A stretch of 64,000 nt of DNA from Gloeocapsopsis crepidinum LEGE 06123 (GCF_015207655.1 NZ_JADEWN010000012.1:1-64000); one strand, 5' to 3'. Numbered from the stretch's first letter, positions 37,662 to 47,127 are shown. Notes: generated by a model not told the origin, from the sequence alone. Numbers and translations are program-made.

Positions 37662-38222
37662 TCACAGTAACCAATCAAACAATGCTTTCACCGATAAACT
37701 AAAATCTTGGGCAAATGCTGGCATAGGTAGATGAATCTCTGGTTTATCAAAAACATCTGTCGGTTGATCAGATCGATAAACAAACACCGATCGCTCTTGA
37801 GGATCGATTAACCAACCCATCTGCGTGTTATGTTTCAGACAGTGCAAAAGATTCTTTGTGACTTTCGTTTGACTTTGATCTGGTGACAAAATTTCAATTA
37901 CCCAATCTGGTGCGATCGCAAACACACTAGCAACTCCACCATCTTCCTTGCGTGGAATTCGATTCCAGGTAAACACTGCAATATCTGGAACAATCGAGCG
38001 ATCGCCAAAAGTACAACGCAGTTCAGAAAATGCTCTAGCAACACGTCGCGGCTTGAGTGCTGCATTAATTGCAGTTGACAACTCAGTTTGAATCGCGCTA
38101 TGTTCTCCCTGCGGCATTGGCTTTTGAACAACTTGCCTATTAATATATTCGCTAGCAGGTTCTGTTTCTGGCAGTTGAAGGAACTCTGCTAGTGTCAAAG
38201 CTTTATTTGGTGTTTGTACCAT
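37662..38222 (-). CDS. Uma2-family (DUF820) PD-(D/E)XK nuclease-like protein
   Basis: The track starts at GTG 38249; ATG 38222 follows AGGTGA by six bases and is preferred (186 aa, MVQTPNKALTLAEFLQLPET). Uma2 motifs are present: SIVPDIAVF with the Asp, DWVIEILSPDQSQTKV with the Glu, and GWLIDPQERSVFVY. These proteins are very abundant in cyanobacteria and of unsettled function; a restriction-like fold is known, activity is inferred. It starts 30 bp after the stop of the SAM-hydrolase-like gene on the same strand. Confidence 0.88.
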   Translation of the reverse strand: MVQTPNKALTLAEFLQLPETEPASEYINRQVVQKPMPQGEHSAIQTELSTAINAALKPRRVARAFSELRCTFGDRSIVPDIAVFTWNRIPRKEDGGVASVFAIAPDWVIEILSPDQSQTKVTKNLLHCLKHNTQMGWLIDPQERSVFVYRSDQPTDVFDKPEIHLPMPAFAQDFSLSVKALFDWLL

Positions 38223-38252
38223 ACAGATCACCTGCGATTGCCACCACACCTC

Positions 38253-39041
38253 CTAGCTTAATTGAGTCACAACTTGATTTACTTTTGGTCTACCAAAACG
38301 TTCCCACGCATTCCCACCGCGTAAGAATAACTCCATCCATCGTACTGGCTTACCGTCATTTCCTTGCCAACCGGAACTCCCTGGTGCAAAAGCTAAAGTA
38401 CCTTCAGGAACTCTAAAACTGCCATCAGAATAGACCGCGTCACTTACAACATCGCCGACGCGAATGATAACTTTATCTTCTGGATTGAGATTGACACTAG
38501 ACGCAGGAATTGTAGTTTTAATATTACCGTAGCCATCAATCCACGCAACGCGATCGCTTGGTGCATCAGGAATTTGCTCAGAACTTATCTCATCTCCCAA
38601 AAGGCTGAAATCATTTTGAGCGATCGCTGCTGCGGCTTGCGGAAAGACGTCTCGCGAACGAAACTGCGATCCTCCACGCGAAACCTTGACTATTTGAACA
38701 ACTTGTGAATGATTCTTGATAAAAGATAGTGTATATCCAGCATTAACACCGACAACTTTCACCCCATTTTCTAGCAAGGCATAAGTTAACCCTTCCCCTT
38801 CATTGTCTAATCTTGGTTCAGACTTGTCTTGACGAGGTGCGCAATTATGATAAACTAAACGTTCTTGTGGACCAGGATTAAGACCAAGTTGCGCTACCCA
38901 AAACCCAGTAGCTAAGGTGCTAAAGGGAGGAACAGACAATAAGCTAACTTGCGCTTTGGGTAAAGCTAACAATAAACGTTGAGTTACTTCAGCAAAAGCT
39001 GGATCGCCGTTTCCGTAATCTGCAATTAAGCTAATGAGCAT
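38253..39041 (-). CDS. SAM hydrolase/SAM-dependent halogenase superfamily protein (DUF62)
   Basis: 262 aa. It matches the S-adenosyl-L-methionine hydroxide adenosyltransferase family: ISLIADYGNGDPAFAEV at the start, FRSRDVFPQAAAAIA in the middle and a C-terminal beta-barrel-like domain (AWIDGYGNIKTTIP; LAFAPGSSGWQGNDG). Members cleave SAM to adenosine and methionine; fluorinase and chlorinase are relatives. The Asp-His-type hydrolase set should be checked by alignment, because the N-terminus here (DYGNGDP) departs somewhat from the common DFG-xxD form. Confidence 0.8.
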   Translation of the reverse strand: MLISLIADYGNGDPAFAEVTQRLLLALPKAQVSLLSVPPFSTLATGFWVAQLGLNPGPQERLVYHNCAPRQDKSEPRLDNEGEGLTYALLENGVKVVGVNAGYTLSFIKNHSQVVQIVKVSRGGSQFRSRDVFPQAAAAIAQNDFSLLGDEISSEQIPDAPSDRVAWIDGYGNIKTTIPASSVNLNPEDKVIIRVGDVVSDAVYSDGSFRVPEGTLAFAPGSSGWQGNDGKPVRWMELFLRGGNAWERFGRPKVNQVVTQLS

Positions 39042-39514
39042 AACGCCAGTTCATAGAGGCATGATTAGTCTAGACGATATTGCCTCATGTTTAAACTTAT
39101 TTTCTAGAGTTCTTTAGCTTTGGTGACAATCAAGGCGTTCTACTTAGCAAAAATCAGAGCTATTACTTGAGAAGAGCTACAACCTAAGATAGAGCTTGTT
39201 AGCAATTTCTCGCTCAAGCGATCGCAATTATCCCTAATCTCTATCTCTTAAATTCTTTCTTTCGCTGGATCGTTGCTGAAATATTAAGACTTAAAATCGA
39301 TTTACAAAACACGTCTTCATGGCTTGGTATCAATGAATGGTAGTACTCTATTACTACCGTTGCTGATCCCTGTTTATAGAGTTATCCTCTATAAGGCGAT
39401 CAATCTTTATTGAAGTGCAACGCTCGGGTTGTACGTTAGAAGTCCATAACGCACAAAACATAGAGCATTGTAAGTTTTCTATACTATTAAAAGACGACAG
39501 AAACAACAAAATCT
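39042..39514. promoter_or_regulatory. cp12 upstream region
   Basis: 473 bp between divergent genes without a supported ORF. The promoter of cp12 must lie here; no confident element was assigned. One HIP1-like word (GCGATCGC context near 39219) is present. Confidence 0.4.
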
Positions 39515-39736
39515 ATGAGCAACATCCAAGAACAAATCGAACAAGAAAGAGAGCAAGCACGTTCTATCTGTGACACCAGTGGTGCTAGTTCTGGTGAATG
39601 CGCTGCAGCCTGGGATGCTGTAGAAGAACTACAAGCAGAAGCCTCTCATCAGAAGCAAACTAAACCCAAAAATTCTCTTGAACAATACTGTGATGAGAAC
39701 CCAGAAGCTGCTGAATGCCGCATTTATGATGAATAA
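39515..39736 (+). CDS. cp12: CP12, redox regulator of the Calvin cycle
   Basis: 73-aa intrinsically flexible protein that links GAPDH and phosphoribulokinase into an inactive complex in the dark. Both Cys pairs are present: C-x8-C in ICDTSGASSGECAAAWD and CDENPEAAEC near the end; the core AWDAVEELQAEASHQ and the C-terminal GAPDH-inserting tail CRIYDE are typical. Length is standard for cyanobacterial CP12. A strong terminator follows 50 bp later, so it is monocistronic. Confidence 0.95.
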   Translation: MSNIQEQIEQEREQARSICDTSGASSGECAAAWDAVEELQAEASHQKQTKPKNSLEQYCDENPEAAECRIYDE

Positions 39737-39787
39737 ATCATTAATCAAGCGTAGTTCTGTACAACGTGCATAATGTACAATTCACAA

Positions 39788-39813
39788 GGACACTTGACAA
39801 AGTGTCCCTTTTT
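39788..39813 (+). terminator. Rho-independent terminator of cp12
   Basis: Perfect 8-bp stem GGACACTT / AAGTGTCC with a GACA loop, followed by CTTTTT and further T-rich sequence. Confidence 0.9.
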
Positions 39814-39937
39814 ATTATTTTTCTGAAATTAGATATCATAGCTATCTAATTGAAGATTAAAAAAACTGATTTGCTAAATCATTGTTTCTTATTACTGCAT
39901 CGCAAAAGAATTTTTTACTGCCTAAATCATCTGAGTT

Positions 39938-40534
39938 ATGCAAAATGAAGTTTGGTTACGTCCCCTAGTTTGGATGGACTATCGTTTAGCCGTACTATTT
40001 ACAGTTCTTGTTCCTTTGATATTGCTTGTATGGGCATTTGTCCAAAAAGCTGAAGCAATCCAACGCCTATTAACTATTTATTGGCGTGTATCAAGCCTCC
40101 TCGCAATCACTGTTTACCTCCTAATTGCAGCAATACCAGTAGGATATATCTCAGGGACAATCGCTCGAGTTCTAATTCCTATTGCACTCTGGTTTTGGAT
40201 AGATCTTAATGAAGAAATTGACGATCAACCAAGAGGAATATTAAAACTCACATTTAATTCTTGGCGCTGGGCTATGACTATATACAGTGTATTAGGAGCG
40301 ATCGCTAGCATACCCTTTCTTCAATGTGCCTTTTCTAGAGAAGCCTTAGCTACTCCTTTGTGTACAATACTAAGAGAGCCACCTTTACTTTTCAGAGAAT
40401 ACTTTCATGCTAATTCCACGCCTCAATTCCTGGGCTTTTTAGGCGTAGTTGGTTTAATCTTTTACGTTATTTGCTTAAGCTATTTTGTGCTATTTAAACT
40501 AGGTAAACAAGGACGTTCTGCTTTACCGCAATAA
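39938..40534 (+). CDS. Cyanobacterial integral membrane protein (DUF3177-like)
   Basis: 198 aa with about four to five hydrophobic segments (residues about 15-35, 50-75, 78-95, 110-130, 165-190). The start MQNEVWLRPLVWMDYRLAVL and the WFWIDLNEEI motif recall the DUF3177 family of cyanobacterial proteins, from memory. No function is known. A degenerate repeat region follows. Confidence 0.6.
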   Translation: MQNEVWLRPLVWMDYRLAVLFTVLVPLILLVWAFVQKAEAIQRLLTIYWRVSSLLAITVYLLIAAIPVGYISGTIARVLIPIALWFWIDLNEEIDDQPRGILKLTFNSWRWAMTIYSVLGAIASIPFLQCAFSREALATPLCTILREPPLLFREYFHANSTPQFLGFLGVVGLIFYVICLSYFVLFKLGKQGRSALPQ

Positions 40535-40687
40535 TGAGGGTTGAAGTTACTTCAAGCAGTGCAGAGGTGAAGAGAGTATTCTTGATTTTGGGAAACTAGG
40601 AGACTAGAAGTTATCAGTTCTAAATGAGAAGATTCAACTCAAAACTAGCCATTAACTACTCTTTTACTCGCTCCTAGTCCCTCACTT

Positions 40688-41023
40688 GTGAATTTTTCTA
40701 GCACGCAACACTTTCAAGTCATGATGAATGATTCTGTAGAAAAGCGCTTAGAACAATATACTGCAAAGCGACCTCAAGAAGTATTGATTGTAACAGCAGA
40801 CATCTTTGGAGAAATAGACCAGATTGCAATATTTAAAGGTTTTTCTAGTTCATTAATGCGTGCAACAGCATTTGATCCAGAAATACCAGTGCTACCAGAT
40901 GATGCCAAAATTCTTGCCATTGATAGAGTAGCAAGTCCCTATAATCCTCAATCACCAAATTATATCCAGCAAGGACTTACGTGGAACAGCATTCAATCAC
41001 TTTTGTCAGAAGTTGGAGTTTAA
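40688..41023 (+). CDS. Conserved-looking hypothetical protein
   Basis: 111 aa from GTG 40688; ATG 40721 (MMNDSVEKRLEQYTAKRPQE) or 40724 is an equally plausible start, since no ribosome-binding site decides it. The chain looks like a small alpha/beta protein (EVLIVTADIFGEIDQIAIFK; ILAIDRVASPYNPQSPNYI). I believe similar proteins are widespread in cyanobacteria and plants, but cannot name a family with confidence. Function unknown. Confidence 0.6.
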   Translation: MNFSSTQHFQVMMNDSVEKRLEQYTAKRPQEVLIVTADIFGEIDQIAIFKGFSSSLMRATAFDPEIPVLPDDAKILAIDRVASPYNPQSPNYIQQGLTWNSIQSLLSEVGV

Positions 41024-41643
41024 AGTCTTAGATTAGTAACTAGCATTAATTTATTAGTATCTAAGTTAATTAAACGCAGGGTAGCCGTCCTTGCTGTGAA
41101 GCGTGGGTAGATAAGATACTTCTATTAATTGATCGTACTTAGCACCAACTAAGGAAACAACAATTTAATACTGGAACAGTGCTAAATTATTTGTAAGAAT
41201 TTCTTTTCATATTTTTTTTGCGTCACGTCATGATTTGCACGGCGGTATTTCCTTGGCGTGCTTTGTGGTTTCCCAGACAATCTTCCAACTTAAATAAGAC
41301 TGCCACAGATACTTAACTGTTTCTTCATACGTATATCTATTTACGTATTTTTCTCAGTTTGCCCTTGACGAAATCTTTGACTGCAAAAGTATAATTTATA
41401 ACATATATTACTGAATTACGAAATACCTTACATCGTAGGTTGTAGTGTCTATAAACTAAACCATCACAGAATTGTAAAGTATCTATAAAGAAATTGCGGA
41501 TTATACTGAGGTGAAACAAATATTCATACAATAAATTCTTTATATCTATTTAATAAAGCGGCAATAACATTAAAACAATATTAAGCATCAGATTAGAAAA
41601 TGATATTCTCCTAGCGTGAACTAGTTGTGTGAGGGGTAAAACT
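41024..41643. other. Intergenic region before glmM
   Basis: About 620 bp, AT-rich, without a supported ORF (41337-41531 on the minus strand lacks a ribosome-binding site and family features). A GC-richer word near 41078-41110 (GGGTAGCCGTCCTTGCTG) stands out from its surroundings but is unassigned. The end holds the glmM ribosome-binding site. Confidence 0.4.
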
Positions 41644-43110
41644 ATGGTCTCGTCTCCTATTAGCATTCAAAGTGTCACAGACACAGCATCTACTCAGTTA
41701 GCATCACTGCAAACAGCAGCAGACTATCAATCATCAGCGATCGCTCTCCCAAATTCTCCTTTATTTGGTACAGATGGTATCCGTGGAAAAGTTGGAGATT
41801 TACTCACTGCATCCTTAGCGTTGCAAGTGGGGTTTTGGGCTGGAGTTGTGCTGCGTCAAAATTCTCAGAACTTAGGATCAGTCATTGTCGGGCAGGATTC
41901 GCGTAACTCAAGCGATATGCTAGCGATGGCAGTTGCCTCTGGGTTAGCGTCTTCTGGGCTAGAAGTGTGGCATTTGGGTTTGTGTCCCACGCCTTGTGTT
42001 GCCTACTTGACGAGTATCACCGATGCTGTGGGTGGAGTCATGATTTCTGCTAGCCACAATCCACCAGCAGACAACGGCATTAAGTTTTTTGGTAGAGATG
42101 GCGCAAAATTACCTCAATCTTGGCAAACTGAAATCGAAGCAGGAGTACGCAGCCAGACGAACCTTTGCATCGGTCAAAATGCTTGGGGACGTTCTTATCT
42201 GCGTTCAGACTTAGTACAAAATTACACAGAATCACTCAAAAAACCTTTGCTACAAAATCGCGACTTTGCTGGAATGCGTATTGTACTGGATCTAGCATGG
42301 GGCGCTGCAGTAAACCTTGCACCTGCAGTATTTCAAGATTTAGGTGCTGAAGTCATTTGTTTACACGATCGCGCTGATGGCGATCGCATCAATGTCGAGT
42401 GTGGTTCTACTTGCTTAACATCTTTACAAGCCGCTGTGCGAGAACATCGTGCTACGCTGGGCTTTGCATTTGATGGTGATGCAGATCGAGTTCTTGCTGT
42501 AGATGACAAAGGTAGACCTGTTGATGGAGATTACATTCTTTATCTGTGGGGTAAAGCTTTACAAACAAGGCAACAACTCCCAGAGAACTTGATCATTTCC
42601 ACAGTGATGGCAAATCTTGGCTTTGAGCGTGCTTGGGAAAAGATTGGTGGTAGAATGATTCGTACTCCAGTGGGCGATCAGTATGTGCAAGCAGAAATGG
42701 TAAGGACTGGAGGAATGTTAGGTGGTGAGCAGTCAGGACACATTCTCTGTCGTCACTACAGTATTACAGGTGATGGATTGTTAACAGCTTTGCATATTGC
42801 GGCTTTAGTTCAGTATGCAGGAGTACCGCTGTCAGAAATGGTCAGTCAAAGCTTTGCGACTTATCCTCAGTTGTTACGCAATGTTCGTGTAGAAGACCGC
42901 GATCGCCGCATGAGTTGGAATCAGTGTACAGCGATACAGCAAGCGATCGCACGAGCCGAAGCTGCAATGGGCAACCAAGGACGAATTCTTGTCCGTGCCT
43001 CTGGTACTGAACCAGTGATTCGCGTCATGGTCGAAGCTGCTAGTGCCGATTTAACTCAATATTGGACAGAAAACCTAGTACTTGCAGTTCAACAATACCT
43101 CAATAACTAA
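41644..43110 (+). CDS. glmM: Phosphoglucosamine mutase
   Basis: Converts glucosamine-6-phosphate to glucosamine-1-phosphate for UDP-GlcNAc and peptidoglycan. The track starts at GTG 41629, but ATG 41644 lies seven bases after GAGGGG and is preferred (488 aa). Motifs: [12 protein letters not shown], the phosphoserine loop [17 protein letters not shown] (Ser about residue 136), metal-binding [17 protein letters not shown] for the sugar, and the phosphate-binding [14 protein letters not shown]. About 40 extra N-terminal residues precede the conserved start, as in other cyanobacteria. Confidence 0.94.
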   Translation: MVSSPISIQSVTDTASTQLASLQTAADYQSSAIALPNSPLFGTDGIRGKVGDLLTASLALQVGFWAGVVLRQNSQNLGSVIVGQDSRNSSDMLAMAVASGLASSGLEVWHLGLCPTPCVAYLTSITDAVGGVMISASHNPPADNGIKFFGRDGAKLPQSWQTEIEAGVRSQTNLCIGQNAWGRSYLRSDLVQNYTESLKKPLLQNRDFAGMRIVLDLAWGAAVNLAPAVFQDLGAEVICLHDRADGDRINVECGSTCLTSLQAAVREHRATLGFAFDGDADRVLAVDDKGRPVDGDYILYLWGKALQTRQQLPENLIISTVMANLGFERAWEKIGGRMIRTPVGDQYVQAEMVRTGGMLGGEQSGHILCRHYSITGDGLLTALHIAALVQYAGVPLSEMVSQSFATYPQLLRNVRVEDRDRRMSWNQCTAIQQAIARAEAAMGNQGRILVRASGTEPVIRVMVEAASADLTQYWTENLVLAVQQYLNN

Positions 43111-43147
43111 ATCTGTAGACTGAATTACCAAACCTAAAATTTTGTTG

Positions 43148-43183
43148 AAAACCGCTAAACTCCGACCGGAGAACTGGGGTTTT
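43148..43183 (+). terminator. Possible terminator after glmM
   Basis: Outer stem AAAACC/GGTTTT around an inner CTCC/GGAG hairpin; a weak but plausible terminator between glmM and the peroxiredoxin gene. Confidence 0.4.
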
Positions 43184-43239
43184 ATGTCATGATCGCAAAG
43201 TAAACGAGTTAAAGACTTTCAGAGCATAGGAAACGAGTT

Positions 43240-43878
43240 ATGGCTCTTCGACTAGGTGACACAGTACCAAACTTTAAGCAGGCTTCTACCGCAGGAGAAA
43301 TCGATTTTTACGAGTGGGCAGGCGATAGCTGGGTGATTTTATTTTCTCACCCTAAAGACTTTACCCCAGTTTGCACCACAGAACTTGGTGAAGTTGCTCG
43401 TCTCAAACCAGAGTTTGACAAACGCAATGTCAAAGCACTAGCCCTTAGTGTTGATGATGTAGATTCTCACAAAGGTTGGGTTGGAGATATTGAAGAAACT
43501 CAAAGCGTTGGTCTGAATTACCCCATCTTGGCAGATCCCGACAAAAAGGTTTCTGACCTGTATGACATGATTCACCCCAATGCCAACGATACTCTGACAG
43601 TACGCTCAGTGTTCATCATTGACCCAAACAAAAAACTGCGTCTCAACTTTACTTACCCTGCCAGTACTGGACGCAATTTTGATGAAATTTTACGCGTCAT
43701 AGATTCACTGCAACTTACAGATAACTACAGCGTGGCTACCCCAGCAAACTGGAAAGATGGCGATGACTGCGTTATCGTTCCTTCTATCAAAGACCCAGAA
43801 GAAATCAAGCAAAAATTCCCCAAAGGTCATACCGAACTTAAACCTTACTTACGGATGACTCCTCAACCCAATAAATAA
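43240..43878 (+). CDS. 1-Cys peroxiredoxin (Prx6 type)
   Basis: 212-aa thiol peroxidase reducing H2O2 and alkyl hydroperoxides. The peroxidatic Cys is in PKDFTPVCTTELGEV (about residue 45). The long C-terminal domain (NYSVATPANWKDGDDCVIVP) and lack of a clear resolving Cys in the usual 2-Cys position mark the Prx6 group. Length is typical. The ATG at 43240 follows GGAAACGAG. A strong terminator follows the stop, so it is probably monocistronic or shares the glmM transcript. Confidence 0.93.
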   Translation: MALRLGDTVPNFKQASTAGEIDFYEWAGDSWVILFSHPKDFTPVCTTELGEVARLKPEFDKRNVKALALSVDDVDSHKGWVGDIEETQSVGLNYPILADPDKKVSDLYDMIHPNANDTLTVRSVFIIDPNKKLRLNFTYPASTGRNFDEILRVIDSLQLTDNYSVATPANWKDGDDCVIVPSIKDPEEIKQKFPKGHTELKPYLRMTPQPNK

Positions 43879-43899
43879 TTTAATCTTGTGAGTGATTCT

Positions 43900-43925
43900 G
43901 GTGGGCTTGTACCCACCTTTTTTTT
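43900..43925 (+). terminator. Rho-independent terminator of the peroxiredoxin gene
   Basis: Perfect 6-bp stem GGTGGG/CCCACC, loop CTTGTA, followed by eight T. Confidence 0.92.
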
Positions 43926-43941
43926 AAGGTTTATAGACTTC

Positions 43942-44078
43942 CTGCATGAATCACAGATGCCCTACGACTAAAGTCGGGGCTATCCAGGCAAAGTGTACCT
44001 TCGTACACTTAAACAAAACTTTTACTAATGAGTCCACCTCAGCAAATTTTAGTTTAGATGGCAGCGAATGAATTCGCA
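43942..44078 (-). repeat. Dispersed two-hairpin repeat, copy D (minus orientation)
   Basis: On the minus strand: GCGAATTCATTCGCTGC at one end, a hairpin AAGTGTAC-gaag-GTACACTT (plus 43991-44010), a CGACTaaAGTCG-type hairpin, and the end module GGGCATCTGTGATTCATGCA. The end module matches copy A (4652-4677). The main stem differs in sequence from copy C but still pairs perfectly. Confidence 0.7.
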
Positions 44079-44089
44079 CTCGTATTTAT

Positions 44090-44124
44090 GCTAACGGCTA
44101 ATAGCTAATTGCCAATCGCTATGC
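44090..44124. repeat. Heptamer repeat array before the cysteine synthase gene
   Basis: Five 7-mers in a row: GCTAACG, GCTAATA, GCTAATT, GCCAATC, GCTATGC. It lies 65 bp upstream of the cysteine synthase start. Confidence 0.7.
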
Positions 44125-44188
44125 AAAAAGGCAGTATGAGAAAATAGACTGTGAGTAGTAATGTCAGAAAGACTGGAATTAAATCGCA

Positions 44189-45163
44189 GTGGATATTAAA
44201 AATGGTTTTGTAGATACCGTTGGTAACACACCATTAATTCGGTTAAAGCGCTTCAGTGAAGAAACAGGGTGTGAGATCCTTGGTAAAGCAGAGTTTCTCA
44301 ATCCTGGTGGTTCTGTCAAAGATCGAGCAGCACTTTACATTATCAAAGATGCAGAAGAAAAAGGATTGCTCAAACCTGGTGGTACTGTCGTAGAAGGAAC
44401 TGCTGGCAATACTGGTATTGGTTTAGCCCATATATGCAACGCCAAAGGCTACAAATGTCTAATTGTGATTCCTGAAACCCAATCACAAGAGAAAATGGAT
44501 GCTTTGAGAACTTTGGGTGCCCAAGTGCGTCCAGTACCAGCCGTGCCCTACAAAGATCCAAATAATTACGTCAAACTCTCTGGTAGAATTGCCTCAGAGA
44601 TGGAAAATGCTATCTGGGCAAATCAGTTTGATAATTTAGCAAACCGTCAAGCTCATTACGAAACTACAGGATTTGAGATTTGGCAGCAAACCGATGGTCA
44701 GGTCGATGCTTGGATAACTTCTACTGGCACTGGTGGGACTTTAGCTGGTGTTGCAATGTTCCTCAAAGAGAAAAACCCAGCAGTTAAAACTGTTTTAGCC
44801 GATCCTATGGGCAGTGCGCTATACAGTTACATTAAAACTGGTGAAACTAAAAGTGAAGGTAGTTCGATTACCGAGGGCATTGGGAACAGTCGTGTAACTG
44901 CCAATATGGAAGGTGCGCCGATTGACGACGCTATTAGAATTGAAGATCCTGAGTGTATCCGTGTTGTTTATCGATTACTGCGTGAAGAAGGAATCTTTGT
45001 CGGCGGTTCTTCTGGAATTAATGTGGCAGCAGCAGTCACCCTTGCTAAACAAATGGGTCCAGGACACACGATTGTGACAATTCTCTGTGATAGTGGAGGG
45101 CGTTATCAATCACGACTTTTTAACCAAGAATGGCTGGCAACAAAAGGGCTATCGCCCAATTGA
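44189..45163 (+). CDS. cysK: Cysteine synthase (O-acetylserine sulfhydrylase family)
   Basis: 324-aa fold-type II PLP enzyme making cysteine from O-acetylserine and sulfide. NPGGSVKDRAALYI holds the PLP Lys (about residue 44), GTAGNTGIGLA is the substrate Asn loop, STGTGGTLAGVA the phosphate loop, and CDSGGRYQSRLFN the C-terminal motif. It begins at GTG 44189 (MDIKNGFVDTVGNTPLIRLK), which matches the family start. CysK versus CysM-like specificity was not decided. Confidence 0.92.
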   Translation: MDIKNGFVDTVGNTPLIRLKRFSEETGCEILGKAEFLNPGGSVKDRAALYIIKDAEEKGLLKPGGTVVEGTAGNTGIGLAHICNAKGYKCLIVIPETQSQEKMDALRTLGAQVRPVPAVPYKDPNNYVKLSGRIASEMENAIWANQFDNLANRQAHYETTGFEIWQQTDGQVDAWITSTGTGGTLAGVAMFLKEKNPAVKTVLADPMGSALYSYIKTGETKSEGSSITEGIGNSRVTANMEGAPIDDAIRIEDPECIRVVYRLLREEGIFVGGSSGINVAAAVTLAKQMGPGHTIVTILCDSGGRYQSRLFNQEWLATKGLSPN

Positions 45164-45228
45164 ATTAGCCGCCCAAGCATAACAATCACATCGTTATCCC
45201 TTTCCCTCATGACAACGCTTGAGTATTG

Positions 45229-45546
45229 ATGTCGAACACATTTTTTAACAGGCGATCGCACTCTCAACAAGACAATCTTTCCAGATGCGTCATGGTGTGC
45301 CAAAATCGCACTTGTCGTAAACAAGGCGCGGCAAAAGTACTTGCTGCTTTTCAATCTCATCCAGTTGCAGGGATTGATATTGTCAGCAGTAACTGCCTAG
45401 GACAGTGCGGTAATGGTCCTATGGTACTAGTGTTACCAGAACAAATTTGGTATAGTCGCGTTCAACCTGCTGAAGTACCAGCAGTAGTAAAAAGACATCT
45501 TCTTGGCGGATGTCCTGTAGCAGCAATGCTTTACTCACCTCGATAG
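45229..45546 (+). CDS. Thioredoxin-like [2Fe-2S] ferredoxin domain protein
   Basis: ATG 45229 is preferred to the TTG at 45226 (105 aa). Cluster-binding cysteines occur as CQNRTC and SNCLGQCGNGP, the pattern of thioredoxin-like [2Fe-2S] ferredoxins (NuoE C-terminal domain type). VMVCQNRTCRKQGAAKVLAA and HLLGGCPVA are typical of small cyanobacterial members. It overlaps the 3' end of convergent ygfZ by 16 bp. A redox role is inferred; partner unknown. Confidence 0.85.
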   Translation: MSNTFFNRRSHSQQDNLSRCVMVCQNRTCRKQGAAKVLAAFQSHPVAGIDIVSSNCLGQCGNGPMVLVLPEQIWYSRVQPAEVPAVVKRHLLGGCPVAAMLYSPR

Positions 45547-46595
45547 TATTCATGAGTAAGAAAGGGAACATCCACTACTTCTCCGACAATATCTCCTACT
45601 TTTACCTCTAAACCAAGTCCGCCTGCTTTGTTGCGGATGTAACCTAATCCAAAGTAACCTTTCTCAGTAGCAGTACAACTAGTAAGCTTGCCAACTTTTT
45701 CGTCTCCTACTGTAATGACACTTCCAGGTTCTACCTGCGAATCGAGACGAATACCCCACAGATGTTGTTTGACTCCTTTGTATGTGTTGAGACGGGCAAT
45801 AGTTTCTTGTCCGATGTAGCATCCTTTATCGAAGGAAATAGAGTGCCATAATCCTGCTTCTAAAGGGTTGTAGTCTTCGGTAAGTTCTTTTTCTGGTGTT
45901 GGGCGACCTTGGAGAATGCGTAGCTGTTCCCAAACGCGATCGCCTATCGGTTTTACTTCTGCTTGCATAATGCTGTTCCATACATTTGCCGCAGCTTCAA
46001 CAGGAATAATCAATGTGTACCCTGGTAACGCCAAACCACTACCGACTGCAATGCGCACTTCACTTTCTGCAAACTTCACAACTTGATGATGTGCATACGG
46101 CTGATTGATAATTGCACTTGCTCCCAATTGCTCTAAAACTGCATCACTTTTTGGTCCAATCAAACTAAATGTCGCTGTTGCATCTGTGATATCTGTTAAC
46201 TGCACTTTATCAGCAAAAAAGATATAGCGATCTAACCAGTCAATCAGAAACTCGCGGCGATTGGGTGAAACAAGTAACAAAACTGCATCTTCACCAACAT
46301 AAGCTGTGACTAAATCAATTGTCCGCGCAGTAGAAGTGATAAAAACAGTATCGCAGCCTTGTCCTGGTTTGAGTTGCTGAAAATTATTAGTACTTTGGTT
46401 ATGCAAAAACCGCAGGCGTTCTTCATCACTGACTTGAATTCGTCCCCAGTGTGAGCGATCGCATAAAACAACCTCCTCTTGAGAAGCCTGCAGTGCAGCT
46501 GCATCATCGCCAAAACTTACTGGAACATCACGATCTTGCGTGCTTTCAGCAAACTTTGCTCCAGTATGAAGCTGAATATTTCGCAGTTGCTGCAT
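45531..46595 (-). CDS. ygfZ: Folate-binding protein YgfZ (Fe-S cluster maintenance)
   Basis: 354-aa GcvT-like folate-binding protein that supports Fe-S enzyme function (for example MiaB). The signature KGCYIGQETIARLNTYKG contains the key Cys (about residue 255), and EAALQASQEEVVLCDRSHWG-like and FLHNQSTNNFQQLKPGQG segments match the family. Convergent overlap with an Fe-S ferredoxin gene is a suggestive but unproved link. Downstream in direction of the CRR6 gene (28 bp apart), it may be cotranscribed with it. Confidence 0.88.
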   Translation of the reverse strand: MQQLRNIQLHTGAKFAESTQDRDVPVSFGDDAAALQASQEEVVLCDRSHWGRIQVSDEERLRFLHNQSTNNFQQLKPGQGCDTVFITSTARTIDLVTAYVGEDAVLLLVSPNRREFLIDWLDRYIFFADKVQLTDITDATATFSLIGPKSDAVLEQLGASAIINQPYAHHQVVKFAESEVRIAVGSGLALPGYTLIIPVEAAANVWNSIMQAEVKPIGDRVWEQLRILQGRPTPEKELTEDYNPLEAGLWHSISFDKGCYIGQETIARLNTYKGVKQHLWGIRLDSQVEPGSVITVGDEKVGKLTSCTATEKGYFGLGYIRNKAGGLGLEVKVGDIVGEVVDVPFLTHEYYRGE

Positions 46596-46623
46596 AAAAT
46601 TTACCTTTCTACTATTAGCTTAT

Positions 46624-47127
46624 TTATACATCTGGCAGGTTAGCAAACAACTGCGCAACTAACTCTCCTGCTTTTTCATCTAACTGTTGCCAGTCGATAT
46701 CGCCAGTTTCATCAATCAGACTCGTATCAATTTTAATGTCGTTTGAATGTGTTGTACCTGATGGGTCGTAGCTACAAAAGCAAATTTGATAACACAGTTC
46801 CCATAAATTCACCTCAACTTCTGGTACACCCTGATGATGTAAGCACAAGTGATATTCTGGCTGTGGTGTTGGTAAATGAATTAATCTTTGTTCTATCTCT
46901 GTCACTTGGTCTGGAGAAGCAGTATCCAAGTAGTGTACGAGTTGTGTTACAGTTCCTTTTACTTCTTCTGTTGTGCCTTCAGGCCAAACCATAACGTCTT
47001 TGTATGTTCCCCGCCATTTCGACGCTTCAAGTTGCTTACCAATATGATCAATAACTCGAATGAACGCTGGTTGCATTAATATTTCAGCTTGCTGCCAAGC
47101 CAGAGGATCTGTAATTTTGGGTAGCAT
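46624..47127 (-). CDS. crr6: CRR6-family NdhI maturation factor (DUF1817)
   Basis: The track starts at TTG 47154; ATG 47127 (MLPKITDPLAWQQAEILMQP) gives 167 aa and is preferred. AFIRVIDHIGKQLEASKWRG and VNLWELCYQICFCSYDP are, from memory, hallmarks of CRR6, needed in plants for assembly of the NDH-1 peripheral arm. A soluble cytoplasmic assembly factor is expected. It precedes ygfZ by 28 bp. The window also has ndhN, but not in the same operon. Confidence 0.75.
   Translation of the reverse strand: MLPKITDPLAWQQAEILMQPAFIRVIDHIGKQLEASKWRGTYKDVMVWPEGTTEEVKGTVTQLVHYLDTASPDQVTEIEQRLIHLPTPQPEYHLCLHHQGVPEVEVNLWELCYQICFCSYDPSGTTHSNDIKIDTSLIDETGDIDWQQLDEKAGELVAQLFANLPDV

Noticed and set aside
41337-41531. 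64-aa minus-strand ORF in the glmM upstream region
   Set aside because: AT-rich spacer, no ribosome-binding site, no recognisable protein pattern.
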